Shown here piece after piece: positions 16,759 through 25,452 of a stretch of DNA of 64,000 nucleotides. The position numbers were made by a program, and so were the translations under genes. The notes beneath the pieces were generated by a model, which ran no database searches, was not told the DNA's origin, and saw only the letters and a program-made list of their open reading frames with translations. The DNA comes from Mycobacterium sp. 1274761.0 (GTDB lineage: Bacteria; Actinomycetota; Actinomycetes; Mycobacteriales; Mycobacteriaceae), in contig NZ_LZMC01000084.1 of NCBI RefSeq assembly GCF_001668615.1, positions 59,711 to 123,710 of the forward strand, in the 5' to 3' direction. Every line of letters starts with the position of its first letter. The first letter of the stretch is position 1.

Positions 16759-17379
16759 TTACTGATAGGCGTAGAAGCCGGTCTCGGCGATGCGCCTGCG
16801 GTCGTCGGGAGTGACGTCGACATCCGCGGGCGAGAGCAAGAACACCTTCGTGGCCACCTTGTCGAAGGAGCCACGCAGCGCGAAGGCGAGGCCGGCCGCA
16901 AAATCCACCAGCCGCTTGGCGTCGGCGTTGTCCATGGTCACCAGGTCCATGATCACCGGCGTGCCGTCGCGGAAGCGCTCGCCGATGGTGCGGGCCTCGC
17001 TGTAGTCCTTCGGGCGCAGCGTAGTGATCTTCGACAGCGGGCTGCTTTCGTCGAACAGCATCGCCATCCGGCGCGGGTCCATCGCCAGCGCACCCCGGGT
17101 CGAACCCCGCAGCGGGGCGAACCGCGGCGCGGGACGGTCGAATTCGCGCGGATGGAAGCGCCCTTCGTCGGGATAGCCGCCGCGGTAGCCGCCGGGCATC
17201 TCGTCATCGTCGTAACGGTCGTCGTAGCGGCCCTCGAATCGGTTGTAGCCGTCGTCGGCGAACCGCTCACGGCGCGGGTAGGGCCGCGATGGACGGTCTT
17301 CGTCGTCGTAGTACTCATCCTCGTAGTCGTCCATAGGCGCCATGCCGAAGTACGCCTTGACCTTGTGCAGTGTGCTCAT
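16759..17379 (-). CDS. sepF: Cell division protein SepF
   Basis: A 206-residue SepF homologue, which bundles FtsZ filaments and ties them to the membrane in actinobacteria that lack FtsA. The N-terminal MSTLHKVKAYFGMAP is the amphipathic membrane anchor. An acidic/Arg-rich disordered linker runs to residue ~110. The SepF core then follows: KITTLRPKDYSEARTIGERF, GTPVIMDLVTMDNADAKRLV, FAAGLAFALRG and VFLLSPADVDV. It lies in the conserved mycobacterial order yggS-sepF-yggT-wag31, 54 bases after yggS. Confidence 0.96.
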   Translation of the reverse strand: MSTLHKVKAYFGMAPMDDYEDEYYDDEDRPSRPYPRRERFADDGYNRFEGRYDDRYDDDEMPGGYRGGYPDEGRFHPREFDRPAPRFAPLRGSTRGALAMDPRRMAMLFDESSPLSKITTLRPKDYSEARTIGERFRDGTPVIMDLVTMDNADAKRLVDFAAGLAFALRGSFDKVATKVFLLSPADVDVTPDDRRRIAETGFYAYQ

Positions 17380-17433
17380 CGCTGGACCCTTCTTGCGTGA
17401 TGCCTGTGATGAAGATGTGACTAGAGTGACTAC

Positions 17434-18174
17434 TCATGGTGACGTTAGAGGACGTTGCCCCAGAAGCGCGGTACCGACACGCACACACGTCGAACCGTGT
17501 TTGACCGCCGCCTCGAGGTCGCCAGACATTCCCGCCGACAGCCCGAGCCGCTGCGGATAGGCCGGCTGAACCCGCTGGTGTTCCGCCTGCAACCGGGCGA
17601 ACGCCTCGTCGGGGTCGGCGCCCAGCGGCGGTATACCCATCAAGCCGACGAACTGCAGGCCCTGGGCCGAGTGCGCCTGGGCGCACAGCTCGTCGACGAG
17701 GTCCTGGCGCGCGATGTCGACTCCTCCGCGCTCCACGTCGCCGTCGAGGCTGATCTGGATGTACACGGCCAGCGGGTCAGACCGGGAGCCGTCGGCGAGC
17801 GTGCGGCAACACGCACGGTCCAGTGCGGAGATCAGCCGGGCGCTGTCGACCGAATGCGCGGCGTGGGCCCAGGTGGCGATCGAGCGCGCCTTGTTGCGCT
17901 GGATCCGGCCGACCATGTGCCAGCGAATCGGCGAAGCAGGGCCGAGTGAATTGCATTCGGCGGATTTCGCGGCCGCTTCCTGTTCGCGGGATTCACCGAA
18001 TTCCACACAATCTAATTGCGTCAAAATAAGTACATCGGTTGCTGGAAAGAATTTCGTAATGGGCAGCAATTGAATCTCTTCGACATTTCGCCCCGCGGCG
18101 TCTGCCGCCCGCACGAGCCGTTCGCGCACGCGACTCAGCGCAGAGGCCAGTTCGACTTCTCGCGCGGTGGCCAC
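17434..18174 (-). CDS. YggS-type PLP-binding protein
   Basis: A 246-residue COG0325 pyridoxal-phosphate homeostasis protein with an alanine-racemase-like TIM barrel. The cofactor lysine lies in LLPITKFFPATD near residue 42. Phosphate-binding elements include WHMVGRIQRNK and the C-terminal GLSAGMSGDLEAAVKHGST with RVGTALLG. It acts in the cytosol. The segment from about 17945 to 18085, encoding residues 30-76, has strikingly AT-richer codons (ATT, AAT, TTT, GAA) than the rest of the gene. The start is a GTG at 18174, four bases after the pgeF stop. Confidence 0.93.
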   Translation of the reverse strand: MATAREVELASALSRVRERLVRAADAAGRNVEEIQLLPITKFFPATDVLILTQLDCVEFGESREQEAAAKSAECNSLGPASPIRWHMVGRIQRNKARSIATWAHAAHSVDSARLISALDRACCRTLADGSRSDPLAVYIQISLDGDVERGGVDIARQDLVDELCAQAHSAQGLQFVGLMGIPPLGADPDEAFARLQAEHQRVQPAYPQRLGLSAGMSGDLEAAVKHGSTCVRVGTALLGQRPLTSP

Positions 18175-18178
18175 CGTG

Positions 18179-18886
18179 TCATTCCATCCAGACGACCGAC
18201 GCCAGCCTGCCGGTCGGGGCGTCGCGCCGGTGGCTGAACAGGGTGCGGTCGTCGACCGTGCATCGGGGATCGATGTCGATGGCGGTGATGCCCAAATCGA
18301 TTAACTGCCGGGCGATTCCGGCCCGTAGGTCCACGGCCGGGGTGCCGCGCGAGGTGGTGGTCCGGCTGCCGGGCAGGGCGGCCTCGACCTCGTGGGCCAT
18401 GGCCTCGGGCACTTCGTAGTTGCGGCCGCTGACCGCCGGGCCGAGCAGAACCGAAAGGTCCTCGGCGTGGGCGCCTGCCTCATACATCGCTTCGACGGCG
18501 CGCACGACGATGCCATTTTGTGCACCGACTCGGCCGGCATGTACCGCCGCGACGACCCCGGCGCGGGCGTCGGCCATTAATACGGGAACGCAATCGGCGG
18601 TTACCACCGCCAACGCCAATCTCGGTGTCGTCGTCACCAAAGCGTCGGTGTTGTCGACTGCGGCGCCCACCGGCGCGTCGACTCGTACCACCCGATCGCC
18701 GTGCACCTGGTTCATCCACACCACCGCGTCCTCGCCGAGCCCGATCGACGACGCCAGCCGCTTGCGGTTGGCCGCGACTGCCGCCGGATCGTCACCGACG
18801 TGGTCGCCGAGGTTGAACGAGTCGTATGGCGGCGCCGAGACACCTCCGGCCCGGGTGGTCGTTACGCGCCGAATCCGGACACTCAC
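18179..18886 (-). CDS. pgeF: Peptidoglycan editing factor PgeF (YfiH/YlmD, laccase-domain)
   Basis: A 235-residue multi-copper-polyphenol oxidoreductase family protein. In E. coli the homologue removes L-Ser from mis-made UDP-MurNAc-L-Ser; others are purine nucleoside-processing enzymes. Signature segments are WMNQVHGDRV, TADCVPVLMAD, VAAVHAGRVG and GPAVSGRNYEVP, supplying the zinc Cys/His residues. The GTG at 18886 is chosen because it leads directly into RIRRVTTTRAGG and lies 16 bases from the ftsZ stop; longer starts run into ftsZ. It fits the cluster's peptidoglycan theme. Confidence 0.92.
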   Translation of the reverse strand: MSVRIRRVTTTRAGGVSAPPYDSFNLGDHVGDDPAAVAANRKRLASSIGLGEDAVVWMNQVHGDRVVRVDAPVGAAVDNTDALVTTTPRLALAVVTADCVPVLMADARAGVVAAVHAGRVGAQNGIVVRAVEAMYEAGAHAEDLSVLLGPAVSGRNYEVPEAMAHEVEAALPGSRTTTSRGTPAVDLRAGIARQLIDLGITAIDIDPRCTVDDRTLFSHRRDAPTGRLASVVWME

Positions 18887-18902
18887 CCCGCGGGCGCCCC
18901 GA

Positions 18903-20054
18903 TCAGTGCCGCATGAAGGGCGGCACGTCGACGTCATCATCGGAGATGCCGCCGTCGTCACCACCGATGCTGACCGTTGCCCCGTTCGTGTGCACCGGCA
19001 CGCTGGCGGCCTCGACAGGCTCGAACAGCGACGACGTCACCTTGCCCGCCTGGGCCGGCGCGATCGTCTGCTGCCCCGTGCTGCTGACCACCGGCTTGCG
19101 GCTGGGTCCCGAGGCGTCGAAGCCCGCCGCGATCACCGTGACCCGTACTTCGTCGCCGAGCGAGTCGTCGATGACCGTGCCGAAGATGATGTTCGCCTCG
19201 GCGTGCGCAGCGTCCTGCACCAAGGAGGCCGCCTCGTTGATCTCGAACAGCCCGAGGTCGCTGCCGCCCGCGATGGACATCAGCACGCCCTGCGCACCCT
19301 CCATCGAGGCCTCGAGCAACGGGGAGTTGATGGCGATCTCGGCCGCTTTGAGCGCTCGCCCGTCGCCGCGCGCCGACCCGATGCCCATCAGTGCGGTGCC
19401 TGCGCCGGACATGATGCCCTTGACGTCGGCGAAGTCGACGTTGATCAGGCCGGGGGTGGTGATGAGGTCGGTGATGCCCTGCACGCCGTTGAGCAGCACC
19501 TCGTCGGCGCTGCGGAACGCGTCCATCAGCGACACGGCCGCATCGCCCATCTGCAGCAGCCGGTCGTTGGGGATGACGATGAGGGTGTCGCAGCTTTCGC
19601 GCAACGCCTGGATGCCGTTTTCGGCCTGGTTGCTCCGCCGCTTGCCCTCGAAGGAGAACGGCCGGGTCACCACGCCAACGGTCAGCGCACCGAGCTTGCG
19701 CGCGATCGACGCCACCACGGGCGCGCCGCCGGTACCGGTGCCGCCGCCCTCGCCTGCGGTGACGAACACCATGTCGGCGCCGCGCAGCAGTTCCTCGATG
19801 TCGTCCTTGGCATCCTCGGCGGCCTTGCGACCGACCTCGGGGTCGGCCCCTGCGCCCAGTCCGCGGGTGGAGTCGCGCCCGACGTCGAGTTTGACGTCGG
19901 CGTCGCTCATCAACAGCGCCTGCGCATCGGTGTTGATCGCGATGAACTCGACGCCCTTGAGGCCCTGCTCGATCATCCGGTTGACGGCGTTGACGCCACC
20001 GCCACCGATGCCGACCACCTTGATGACGGCGAGGTAGTTATGCGGCGGGGTCAT
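18903..20054 (-). CDS. ftsZ: Cell division GTPase FtsZ
   Basis: A 383-residue tubulin-like GTPase that forms the Z ring. The GTP-binding parts are GIGGGGVNAVNRMIE, the tubulin signature EGGGTGTGGAPVVA, and the T7 loop (GLINVDFADVKGIMSG) that completes the active site of the next subunit. A variable linker follows from ~315, then the conserved C-terminal peptide (ISDDDVDVPPFMRH) that binds SepF and FtsW in mycobacteria. The start is the ATG at 20054, with an AGAGGG ribosome site. The 255-base gap from ftsQ holds a candidate promoter and a duplicated initiation-like sequence, so ftsZ is also transcribed on its own. Confidence 0.98.
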   Translation of the reverse strand: MTPPHNYLAVIKVVGIGGGGVNAVNRMIEQGLKGVEFIAINTDAQALLMSDADVKLDVGRDSTRGLGAGADPEVGRKAAEDAKDDIEELLRGADMVFVTAGEGGGTGTGGAPVVASIARKLGALTVGVVTRPFSFEGKRRSNQAENGIQALRESCDTLIVIPNDRLLQMGDAAVSLMDAFRSADEVLLNGVQGITDLITTPGLINVDFADVKGIMSGAGTALMGIGSARGDGRALKAAEIAINSPLLEASMEGAQGVLMSIAGGSDLGLFEINEAASLVQDAAHAEANIIFGTVIDDSLGDEVRVTVIAAGFDASGPSRKPVVSSTGQQTIAPAQAGKVTSSLFEPVEAASVPVHTNGATVSIGGDDGGISDDDVDVPPFMRH

Positions 20055-20060
20055 CGCTTG

Positions 20061-20121
20061 GCCCTCTTCTCGCAAGCGCTCATCATCGCTGTACCTTCTT
20101 CGCGCCAGCGCTCATCAGCGG
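20061..20121 (-). repeat. Tandem imperfect repeat carrying the ftsZ ribosome site
   Basis: On the minus strand, GATGAGCGCTGGCGCGAAGAAGG is followed, one ~31-base period later, by a near copy, GATGAGCGCTTGCGAGAAGAGG. The second copy provides the Shine-Dalgarno of ftsZ; the first provides an extra AAGAAGG further upstream. The pattern of ATGAGCGC next to a purine-rich run resembles a short dispersed mycobacterial repeat rather than a protein-binding site. Confidence 0.6.
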
Positions 20122-20176
20122 TCGCCTTTCCTCCCAGATGTATCTTTCGGTGCGATGAACCCTTGAGCAAACCCTC

Positions 20177-20207
20177 AACCTCAACAAGAGGTTCATAGTT
20201 ATGTCAA
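20177..20207 (-). promoter_or_regulatory. Candidate ftsZ promoter element with adjacent inverted repeat
   Basis: A consensus-like -35 hexamer TTGACA occurs on the minus strand at 20207-20202, within the most AT-rich part of the ftsQ-ftsZ gap. Just downstream on that strand is a six-base inverted repeat (AACCTC at 20177-20182, GAGGTT at 20188-20193). No clean -10 is visible at normal spacing. About 125 bases of leader would follow before ftsZ. Confidence 0.35.
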
Positions 20208-20309
20208 GTTGTTCCGCGCAACCAGAACGGTAGGGCGAGGTCAAGCACTATCCATGCAGGCGCGCCGACGGAACTTTCGGGAATTTCCCGTGATCTCGTG
20301 CACGTCGGG

Positions 20310-21278
20310 TCACTTGACCGTCGGCAAATCCGGGCTCGACACGTCGTAGGTGTGGCCTGGTTGGGTCAGCAGCGCGGCGAGTTTCTGCGCCTTCTCCTCG
20401 GTGCGGTCGGTGGTGCCCCATACGACTTCCCTGCCGTCGGCCAGCGTGAGGATGACCCCTGCGACCGATGGTGCGGAGACACGCGCCACCTGGCCCGCCA
20501 CGTCGGGAGGCAGGGCGGTCATCACCTCGAGCGCCGCCTTCGTCGGCGCATCGCCCGGCCCCGGGTTGTCGGCCTCGAGGTAGGGCAGGTTGGCCGGCGG
20601 CGGCCCGATCGCGAAGTCCACGCCGTCGCGGTCGAACAGGTGCGGCCCGTCGGGATAGTCCTTGACCACGACCGGCACACGTTCGACGACCGTGATCCGC
20701 AGGGTCGACGGGTATTCGCGCTGCACGCGTGCGCTGGCAATCCGGCGGATGGTGGCCACTCGCTCGGCCACATCGTCGGTGTTCACCTGCAGCAGCGGCG
20801 TGCCCTGCTGCACTGCCGCCGCAGTGGTGATCTCCTCCTGCGTCACGGCGCCGACGCCGGTGATGACGACATTGCGGACCGCCATGATCGGGGTGAAATA
20901 CAGAAGCAGGCCCAGCCCCACGAACAGCACGACGAGCAGGACCGTCCACACCAACATCTTGAGGCCCCGAACCTTGCCTCGCGCAGGAATTTTGGAGTCA
21001 TCGGTCGACTTTCCCTGTACGCGCCGCTTGGCTTCCCTGCGGGCCTGCTCGATCGCGACGGCCCGAGCCTGTGCCGCACGCCGCGCCTCGCGCTCGCGCC
21101 TGGCCCGCCGTCGCGGACCCTCAAACTCCTCTGCGGGCGGCTGGTCGGGCTCCGGTGGGGTCTCGGTTTCGGCGGCGGTGTCGGCCGGTTCGGTATCCGC
21201 CGGCTCGGGCTCCGTATCAGTGGGCTCGGTGTCGGCCGGCTCGGCGGTGGTCTCGGCTGCGTTCTCCGGCTCGGTCAT
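20310..21278 (-). CDS. ftsQ: Cell division protein FtsQ
   Basis: A 322-residue bitopic division protein. A long acidic, Thr/Glu-repetitive N-terminal tail (PADTEPTDTEPEPADTEP) and a basic stretch precede one membrane helix at about residues 105-130 (LVWTVLLVVLFVGLGLLLYF). An extracellular POTRA domain (VRNVVITGVGAVTQEEI, TPLLQVNTDDVAERVATI) and a FtsQ/DivIB domain (VVERVPVVVKDYP) follow. It scaffolds FtsL/FtsB and the septal synthase. The ATG overlaps the murC stop by four bases, so it is cotranscribed with murG-murC. Confidence 0.96.
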   Translation of the reverse strand: MTEPENAAETTAEPADTEPTDTEPEPADTEPADTAAETETPPEPDQPPAEEFEGPRRRARREREARRAAQARAVAIEQARREAKRRVQGKSTDDSKIPARGKVRGLKMLVWTVLLVVLFVGLGLLLYFTPIMAVRNVVITGVGAVTQEEITTAAAVQQGTPLLQVNTDDVAERVATIRRIASARVQREYPSTLRITVVERVPVVVKDYPDGPHLFDRDGVDFAIGPPPANLPYLEADNPGPGDAPTKAALEVMTALPPDVAGQVARVSAPSVAGVILTLADGREVVWGTTDRTEEKAQKLAALLTQPGHTYDVSSPDLPTVK

Positions 21279-22735
21279 CGCGCACCAGTCCCGGGTTCCC
21301 TGCTGGGCGCCGACCGGTTCGCCCTGGCCTGAAGCGCCGCGACGATCTCGGGGCCGAGCATCGTGACGTCGCCGGCTCCCATCGTCACGACCACGTCGCC
21401 CGAATGCACCGCGTTGGCGACCAACTCGGCGACGGCGGAGAAATCAGGGACGTAATGCACCGGCTTGCCGACATGTTCGGCGATGGTCGCGCCGCTCACA
21501 CCGGCCATCGGTTGTTCCCGCGCGGCGTACACGTCGAGCACGAACACTTCATCGGCCCCGTCGAGCGCCTGCCCGAACTCGCGCGCGAATGCAGCTGTGC
21601 GCGAATACAAATGAGGCTGGAACACCACGATCGAACGGCCGCGTCCACTCTGCTCGGTGACTGTCCGCACGGCGCTGAGGGTGGCGCGGACCTCGGTCGG
21701 ATGGTGGGCGTAATCGTCGAAGACGCGAACGCCGTGCCCCGTGCCGACGAGCTCGAAGCGGCGGCGGACACCCTCGAACCCGGCGAGTCCGTCGAGCACC
21801 GTCTCGGCGGGTGCCCCGACCTCGATCGCGGCCAGCAGCGCGCCGAGCGCGTTGAGCGCCATGTGCCTGCCCGGCACCGACATCCGCATCACGCGTGGAT
21901 GCTGCTCGCCGGCCAGCTGGATATGCGCGACGGCCCCGGTGTTCTGCTGCTCCCAGCTCACCAACTTCCCTGCCAGGTCGGGCCGATCGTGACTGCCGTA
22001 GCGCAGCACCCGGATGCCCAGCGCCGCAGTGCGTTCGGCGAGCGCCGCGGCGCCGGAGTCGTCGGTGCACACCACCAGCGCTCCCCCTGGCGCCAATCGC
22101 TCGACGAAGTCGTCGAAGACCGCGCCGTAAGCCTCTGCGCTGCCGAAGAAGTCGAGATGGTCGGCCTCGATGTTGGTCACGACCGCGACGTTCGGCGTGT
22201 ACTCGAGCAGCGAGCCGTCACTTTCGTCGGCTTCGGCCACGAAGCAGCGGCCGCTGCCGTGGTGGGCGTTGGTTCCCGCTTCGCCGAGGTCGCCGCCGAC
22301 GGCGAACGACGGGTCGAAGCCCGCGTGCTGCAACGCAACGATGAGCATCGACGTGGTGGTGGTCTTGCCGTGCGTGCCGGTGACCATCAGCGTCGTGTAG
22401 CCGGCCATCAGCTTGGCCAGTACCACCGGCCGAAGGATTACAGGAAGACCGCGGCGTCTGGCTTCCACGAGTTCAGGGTTGGTCTTCGGGATGGCGGCGT
22501 GGGTGGTCACCACCGCGGTCGGCCCACCGGGCAGCATGTCGAGCGAGGACTCGTCATGGCCGATGCGGATCACCGCTCCCCTGGCGCGCAGCGCCGCAAC
22601 GCCGCGTGACTCCTTGGCGTCGGAGCCCGACACCAGCCCGCCGCGGTCGAGCAGGATGCGCGCGATACCCGACATGCCCGCCCCGCCGATGCCGACCATG
22701 TGCACCCGCTGCAGCTCCTCCGGCAGCGAGGTCAC
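21275..22735 (-). CDS. murC: UDP-N-acetylmuramate-L-alanine ligase MurC
   Basis: A 486-residue Mur ligase adding L-Ala to UDP-MurNAc with ATP in the cytosol. The N-terminal UDP-binding Rossmann motif is VGIGGAGMSGIARILL. The ATP P-loop is VTGTHGKTTTTSM near residue 115. Downstream are the ligase landmarks EADESDGS and DDYAHHPTE. The gene is GTG-started with a four-base GTGA overlap on murG and overlaps ftsQ the same way, so translation is coupled through murG-murC-ftsQ. Confidence 0.97.
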   Translation of the reverse strand: MTSLPEELQRVHMVGIGGAGMSGIARILLDRGGLVSGSDAKESRGVAALRARGAVIRIGHDESSLDMLPGGPTAVVTTHAAIPKTNPELVEARRRGLPVILRPVVLAKLMAGYTTLMVTGTHGKTTTTSMLIVALQHAGFDPSFAVGGDLGEAGTNAHHGSGRCFVAEADESDGSLLEYTPNVAVVTNIEADHLDFFGSAEAYGAVFDDFVERLAPGGALVVCTDDSGAAALAERTAALGIRVLRYGSHDRPDLAGKLVSWEQQNTGAVAHIQLAGEQHPRVMRMSVPGRHMALNALGALLAAIEVGAPAETVLDGLAGFEGVRRRFELVGTGHGVRVFDDYAHHPTEVRATLSAVRTVTEQSGRGRSIVVFQPHLYSRTAAFAREFGQALDGADEVFVLDVYAAREQPMAGVSGATIAEHVGKPVHYVPDFSAVAELVANAVHSGDVVVTMGAGDVTMLGPEIVAALQARANRSAPSREPGTGAR

Positions 22736-23832
22736 CGGACCGGCTTTCGGCTGCGCGCCACCTCCACGGCGATCTCGGCCACCCGCTGGGCGGCGTCGCG
22801 GTGACCCGCCAGCGCGGCCGCGGCCGTCATCGTGGACAGTCGCGGCTCGTCATTGAGCAGTTCCGCCACGGTGCGGCCCACGAATTCTGGCGTGAGGTCG
22901 GCGTCGTCTACGAGGAGGCCGCCGCCGGCGTTGACCACCGGCAGCGCGTTCAGCCGTTGTTCGCCGTTGCCGATCGGCAGCGGAACGTACACAGCGGGCA
23001 GCCCGACGGCCGAAACCTCCGCCACCGTCATGGCACCGGACCGGCAGATCGCGAGATCGGCGGCAGCGTAGGCCAGATCCATCCGGTCGAGGTAGGGCAC
23101 TGCGAGGTACGGTGGGTCGCCGTCGGCGGGCTCGGGCAGCTCGAGGGTGTTCTTCGCGCCGTGCGCATGTAGCACCGAAATGCCAGCTGATGCAAGCTCT
23201 TTGGCTGCAGCAGACACCGCTAGGTTGAGCGACCGCGCGCCCTGCGAACCGCCGAAGACCAGCAGTACCTTCGCGTCGTCGGCGAATCCGAAGTGCGCGC
23301 GGGCCTTCGCCCGCTCCGCCGCGCGGTCCAGCGATGTGATCGCCGAACGCACCGGCACGCCGACCACCTCGGCGCGCGGCAGGCCGGGATCGGCGACGGC
23401 CGACAGCACCCGCGTCGCCGAGCGCGCACCGAGCTTGTTCGCCCAGCCGGCACTGGCGTTGGCTTCATGCACGACGACCGGCACCCGCCGCCGCCGCGCC
23501 GCCAGGTAGGCAGGTACGGCGACGTAGCCGCCGAACCCGACGACGACATCGGCGTCGACCTCGTCGAGCACCCGGCGCGTCTCCGCGACGGCGTGGCGCA
23601 CTTTTACGGGCAGCCGCAGAAGGTCGGTGGTGAGCTTGCGGGGCAGCGGGACGGGCGTGATCAGCTCGAGGTGGTAGCCGCGCTCGGGCACCAGGCGGGT
23701 TTCAAGGCCGCGCTGGGTGCCCAGGGCGGTGATCTTCACGTCGGGCACCAGCAGGCTCAGCGCGTCGGCGACGGCCATGGCGGGTTCGACATGTCCTGCC
23801 GTCCCGCCGCCGGCGAGAACTACGGATATCAC
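22732..23832 (-). CDS. murG: UDP-GlcNAc transferase MurG
   Basis: A 366-residue GT28 glycosyltransferase that converts lipid I to lipid II on the inner face of the membrane. The N-terminal glycine-rich loop is GGGTAGHVEPAMAVAD. The second glycine loop is VFGGSQGARSLNLAV. The UDP-GlcNAc site is in ICRSGAMTVAEVSAVGLPAV, ending in YVPLPIGNGEQ. GTG start at 23832, overlapping the ftsW stop by four bases. Confidence 0.97.
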   Translation of the reverse strand: MISVVLAGGGTAGHVEPAMAVADALSLLVPDVKITALGTQRGLETRLVPERGYHLELITPVPLPRKLTTDLLRLPVKVRHAVAETRRVLDEVDADVVVGFGGYVAVPAYLAARRRRVPVVVHEANASAGWANKLGARSATRVLSAVADPGLPRAEVVGVPVRSAITSLDRAAERAKARAHFGFADDAKVLLVFGGSQGARSLNLAVSAAAKELASAGISVLHAHGAKNTLELPEPADGDPPYLAVPYLDRMDLAYAAADLAICRSGAMTVAEVSAVGLPAVYVPLPIGNGEQRLNALPVVNAGGGLLVDDADLTPEFVGRTVAELLNDEPRLSTMTAAAALAGHRDAAQRVAEIAVEVARSRKPVR

Positions 23833-25445
23833 CCGTGACGTTGACCTTCCAATGTGCGAGCCCGTCGGCCCTGGTGGCGTTGACCAGCCGCGCTCTGCCG
23901 CACCCGCTCCTCGCGTGCGCGGGAACCCTTTCGCTCCTCACGTGCGCGGGAACCCTTTCGCTCCTCGCGTGCGCGGGAACCCTTTCGCTCCTCACGTGCG
24001 CGGGAAGCGCGCTGGCCGCCTCCATGATGCCCTGCGCCCCGCACCGGCCGGTCGGCCCTATGGGGTTTACGTCGGTTCTCCTTGGCGGGCTTGCGCTGGG
24101 GCTTGGCGGCCGGCTTTTCTTCGCGGGAGCGCAGCCGGCCGCGAAGCGCCTCGGTTCGGGTCGGGATGTACGGCGCGGGCAGCGGCAGACGCAGCAGCCG
24201 GTTCACCCGGTCATCACGCCCGGCGCGCAGCGCCGCCACCGCCTCGGGTTCATGCCTCGCCGCGTTGGCGATCACGCCGATGATCAGAAGCGTTGTCGCC
24301 GTTGATGTTCCACCTGCGGAGATCAGCGGTAGCTGCAGCCCGGTCACCGGCAGCAGCCCGATCACATAACCGACGTTGATGAACACCTGGCCGAGCACCC
24401 ACATGGTCGCGGTGGCGGTGAGCAGGCGCAGGAACGGGTCGGCCGACCGGCGCGCAATTCGCATGCCGGTGTAAGCGAAGAGCCCGAACAGGGCCAGCAG
24501 GCCCGCTGCGCCGATGAAGCCCAGCTCCTCGCCGATGATGGCAAAGATGAAGTCGTTGTGCGCGTTGGGCAGGTAGTTCCACTTCGCGGTCCCCTGCCCA
24601 AGGCCGTCGCCGAAGATGCCGCCGTTGGCCAGCGCGAAGCGGGCCTGTTTGGCCTGGTAGCCGGAGCCCTGCGAGTCGGCGCCCGGGTTGAGCCAGGACA
24701 TCACCCGGTCCGACCGGTAGCCCTCCGACACCGCCAGCACCCCGGCGGCCAGGACGGCAGCGAACAGCGAGGACAAGAACACCCGCAGTGGCAGGCCCGC
24801 GTACCAGAGCAGGGCCAGCAGGATGATGCCCAGCGACACCGTCTGCCCCAGGTCGGGCTGGGCGACGATCAGCGCCAGCGCGATCACTGCCGCCGGCACC
24901 AGCGGGACGAGCATCTCGCGCAGCGACGCCTGCTCCATGCGGCGCGCCGCCAACAGATGCGCCCCCCAGATCGCGAACGCGATCTTGGCCAACTCCGACG
25001 GCTGCATGGAAAAGCCCGCGACGACGAACCACCCGCGGGAACCGTTGGCCTCCTTGCCGATTCCCGGGATGAGCACCAGCACCAGCAGCACGATGGTGAC
25101 CGCGAAGCCGGTGAAGGCGAGGCTGCGCATGGTCTGCACGCGCATACGCATCGCGGCATAGAACGCGAAAAGGCCGACCAGCGTCCAGATCAACTGCTTG
25201 CCGAAGATCACCCACGGCGAGCCGTCCTCGTCGTAAGAGTGCACGCCCGACGCCGACAGCACCATGATCAGCCCCAGCGATGTGAGCAGCGCGGCGACGG
25301 CGATGATCAGATGAAACGAGGTCATCGGCCGGCCGAGCCAGGCGCCGAACCGCGTGCGCGGAACGCGTGCGGTGGCCGCCGGCGGCGGGGTGGCCGACGA
25401 ACCGCCGGCGCGGCGGAGCTTCAGCCGCTCGAGCATGCTGCTCAT
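23829..25445 (-). CDS. ftsW: Septal peptidoglycan polymerase FtsW with repeat-expanded tail
   Basis: A 538-residue SEDS glycosyltransferase that polymerises lipid II at the septum with PbpB. About ten membrane helices span residues 40-410. SEDS landmarks include SLGLIMVLSASGV, WNYLPNAHNDFIFAIIGEEL and PLISAGGTSTATTLL. The C-terminal ~110 residues are cytoplasmic, basic and disordered. Residues ~480-513 are four tandem copies of a nine-residue unit RKGSRAREE, encoded by 27-base DNA repeats. FtsW tails in mycobacteria bind FtsZ and PbpB, so this expansion sits in an interaction region. The gene lies seven bases after murD and overlaps murG. Confidence 0.96.
   Translation of the reverse strand: MSSMLERLKLRRAGGSSATPPPAATARVPRTRFGAWLGRPMTSFHLIIAVAALLTSLGLIMVLSASGVHSYDEDGSPWVIFGKQLIWTLVGLFAFYAAMRMRVQTMRSLAFTGFAVTIVLLVLVLIPGIGKEANGSRGWFVVAGFSMQPSELAKIAFAIWGAHLLAARRMEQASLREMLVPLVPAAVIALALIVAQPDLGQTVSLGIILLALLWYAGLPLRVFLSSLFAAVLAAGVLAVSEGYRSDRVMSWLNPGADSQGSGYQAKQARFALANGGIFGDGLGQGTAKWNYLPNAHNDFIFAIIGEELGFIGAAGLLALFGLFAYTGMRIARRSADPFLRLLTATATMWVLGQVFINVGYVIGLLPVTGLQLPLISAGGTSTATTLLIIGVIANAARHEPEAVAALRAGRDDRVNRLLRLPLPAPYIPTRTEALRGRLRSREEKPAAKPQRKPAKENRRKPHRADRPVRGAGHHGGGQRASRAREERKGSRAREERKGSRAREERKGSRAREERVRQSAAGQRHQGRRARTLEGQRHG
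23905..24006 (-). repeat. 27-base tandem repeat (3.8 copies) in the ftsW tail
   Basis: Units start at 23905, 23932, 23959 and 23986 (plus-strand reading CGCTCCTCRCGTGCGCGGG then AACCCTTT). Units 1 and 3 have TCGCG while 2 and 4 have TCACG, so the array looks like a duplication of a 54-base pair of units. Length is a multiple of three and the reading frame is kept. A closely related unit occurs in ftsL. Confidence 0.9.
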
Positions 25446-25452
25446 GGGCCGC

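Noticed and set aside
18420..20198. 592-codon plus-strand frame opposite ftsZ and pgeF
   Set aside because: It spans two well-identified genes on the other strand; the translation is low-complexity Arg/Ser/Pro and shows no family features.
21071..22609. 512-codon plus-strand frame opposite murC and ftsQ
   Set aside because: Same reason: antisense of conserved Mur ligase and FtsQ codons with high third-position GC.
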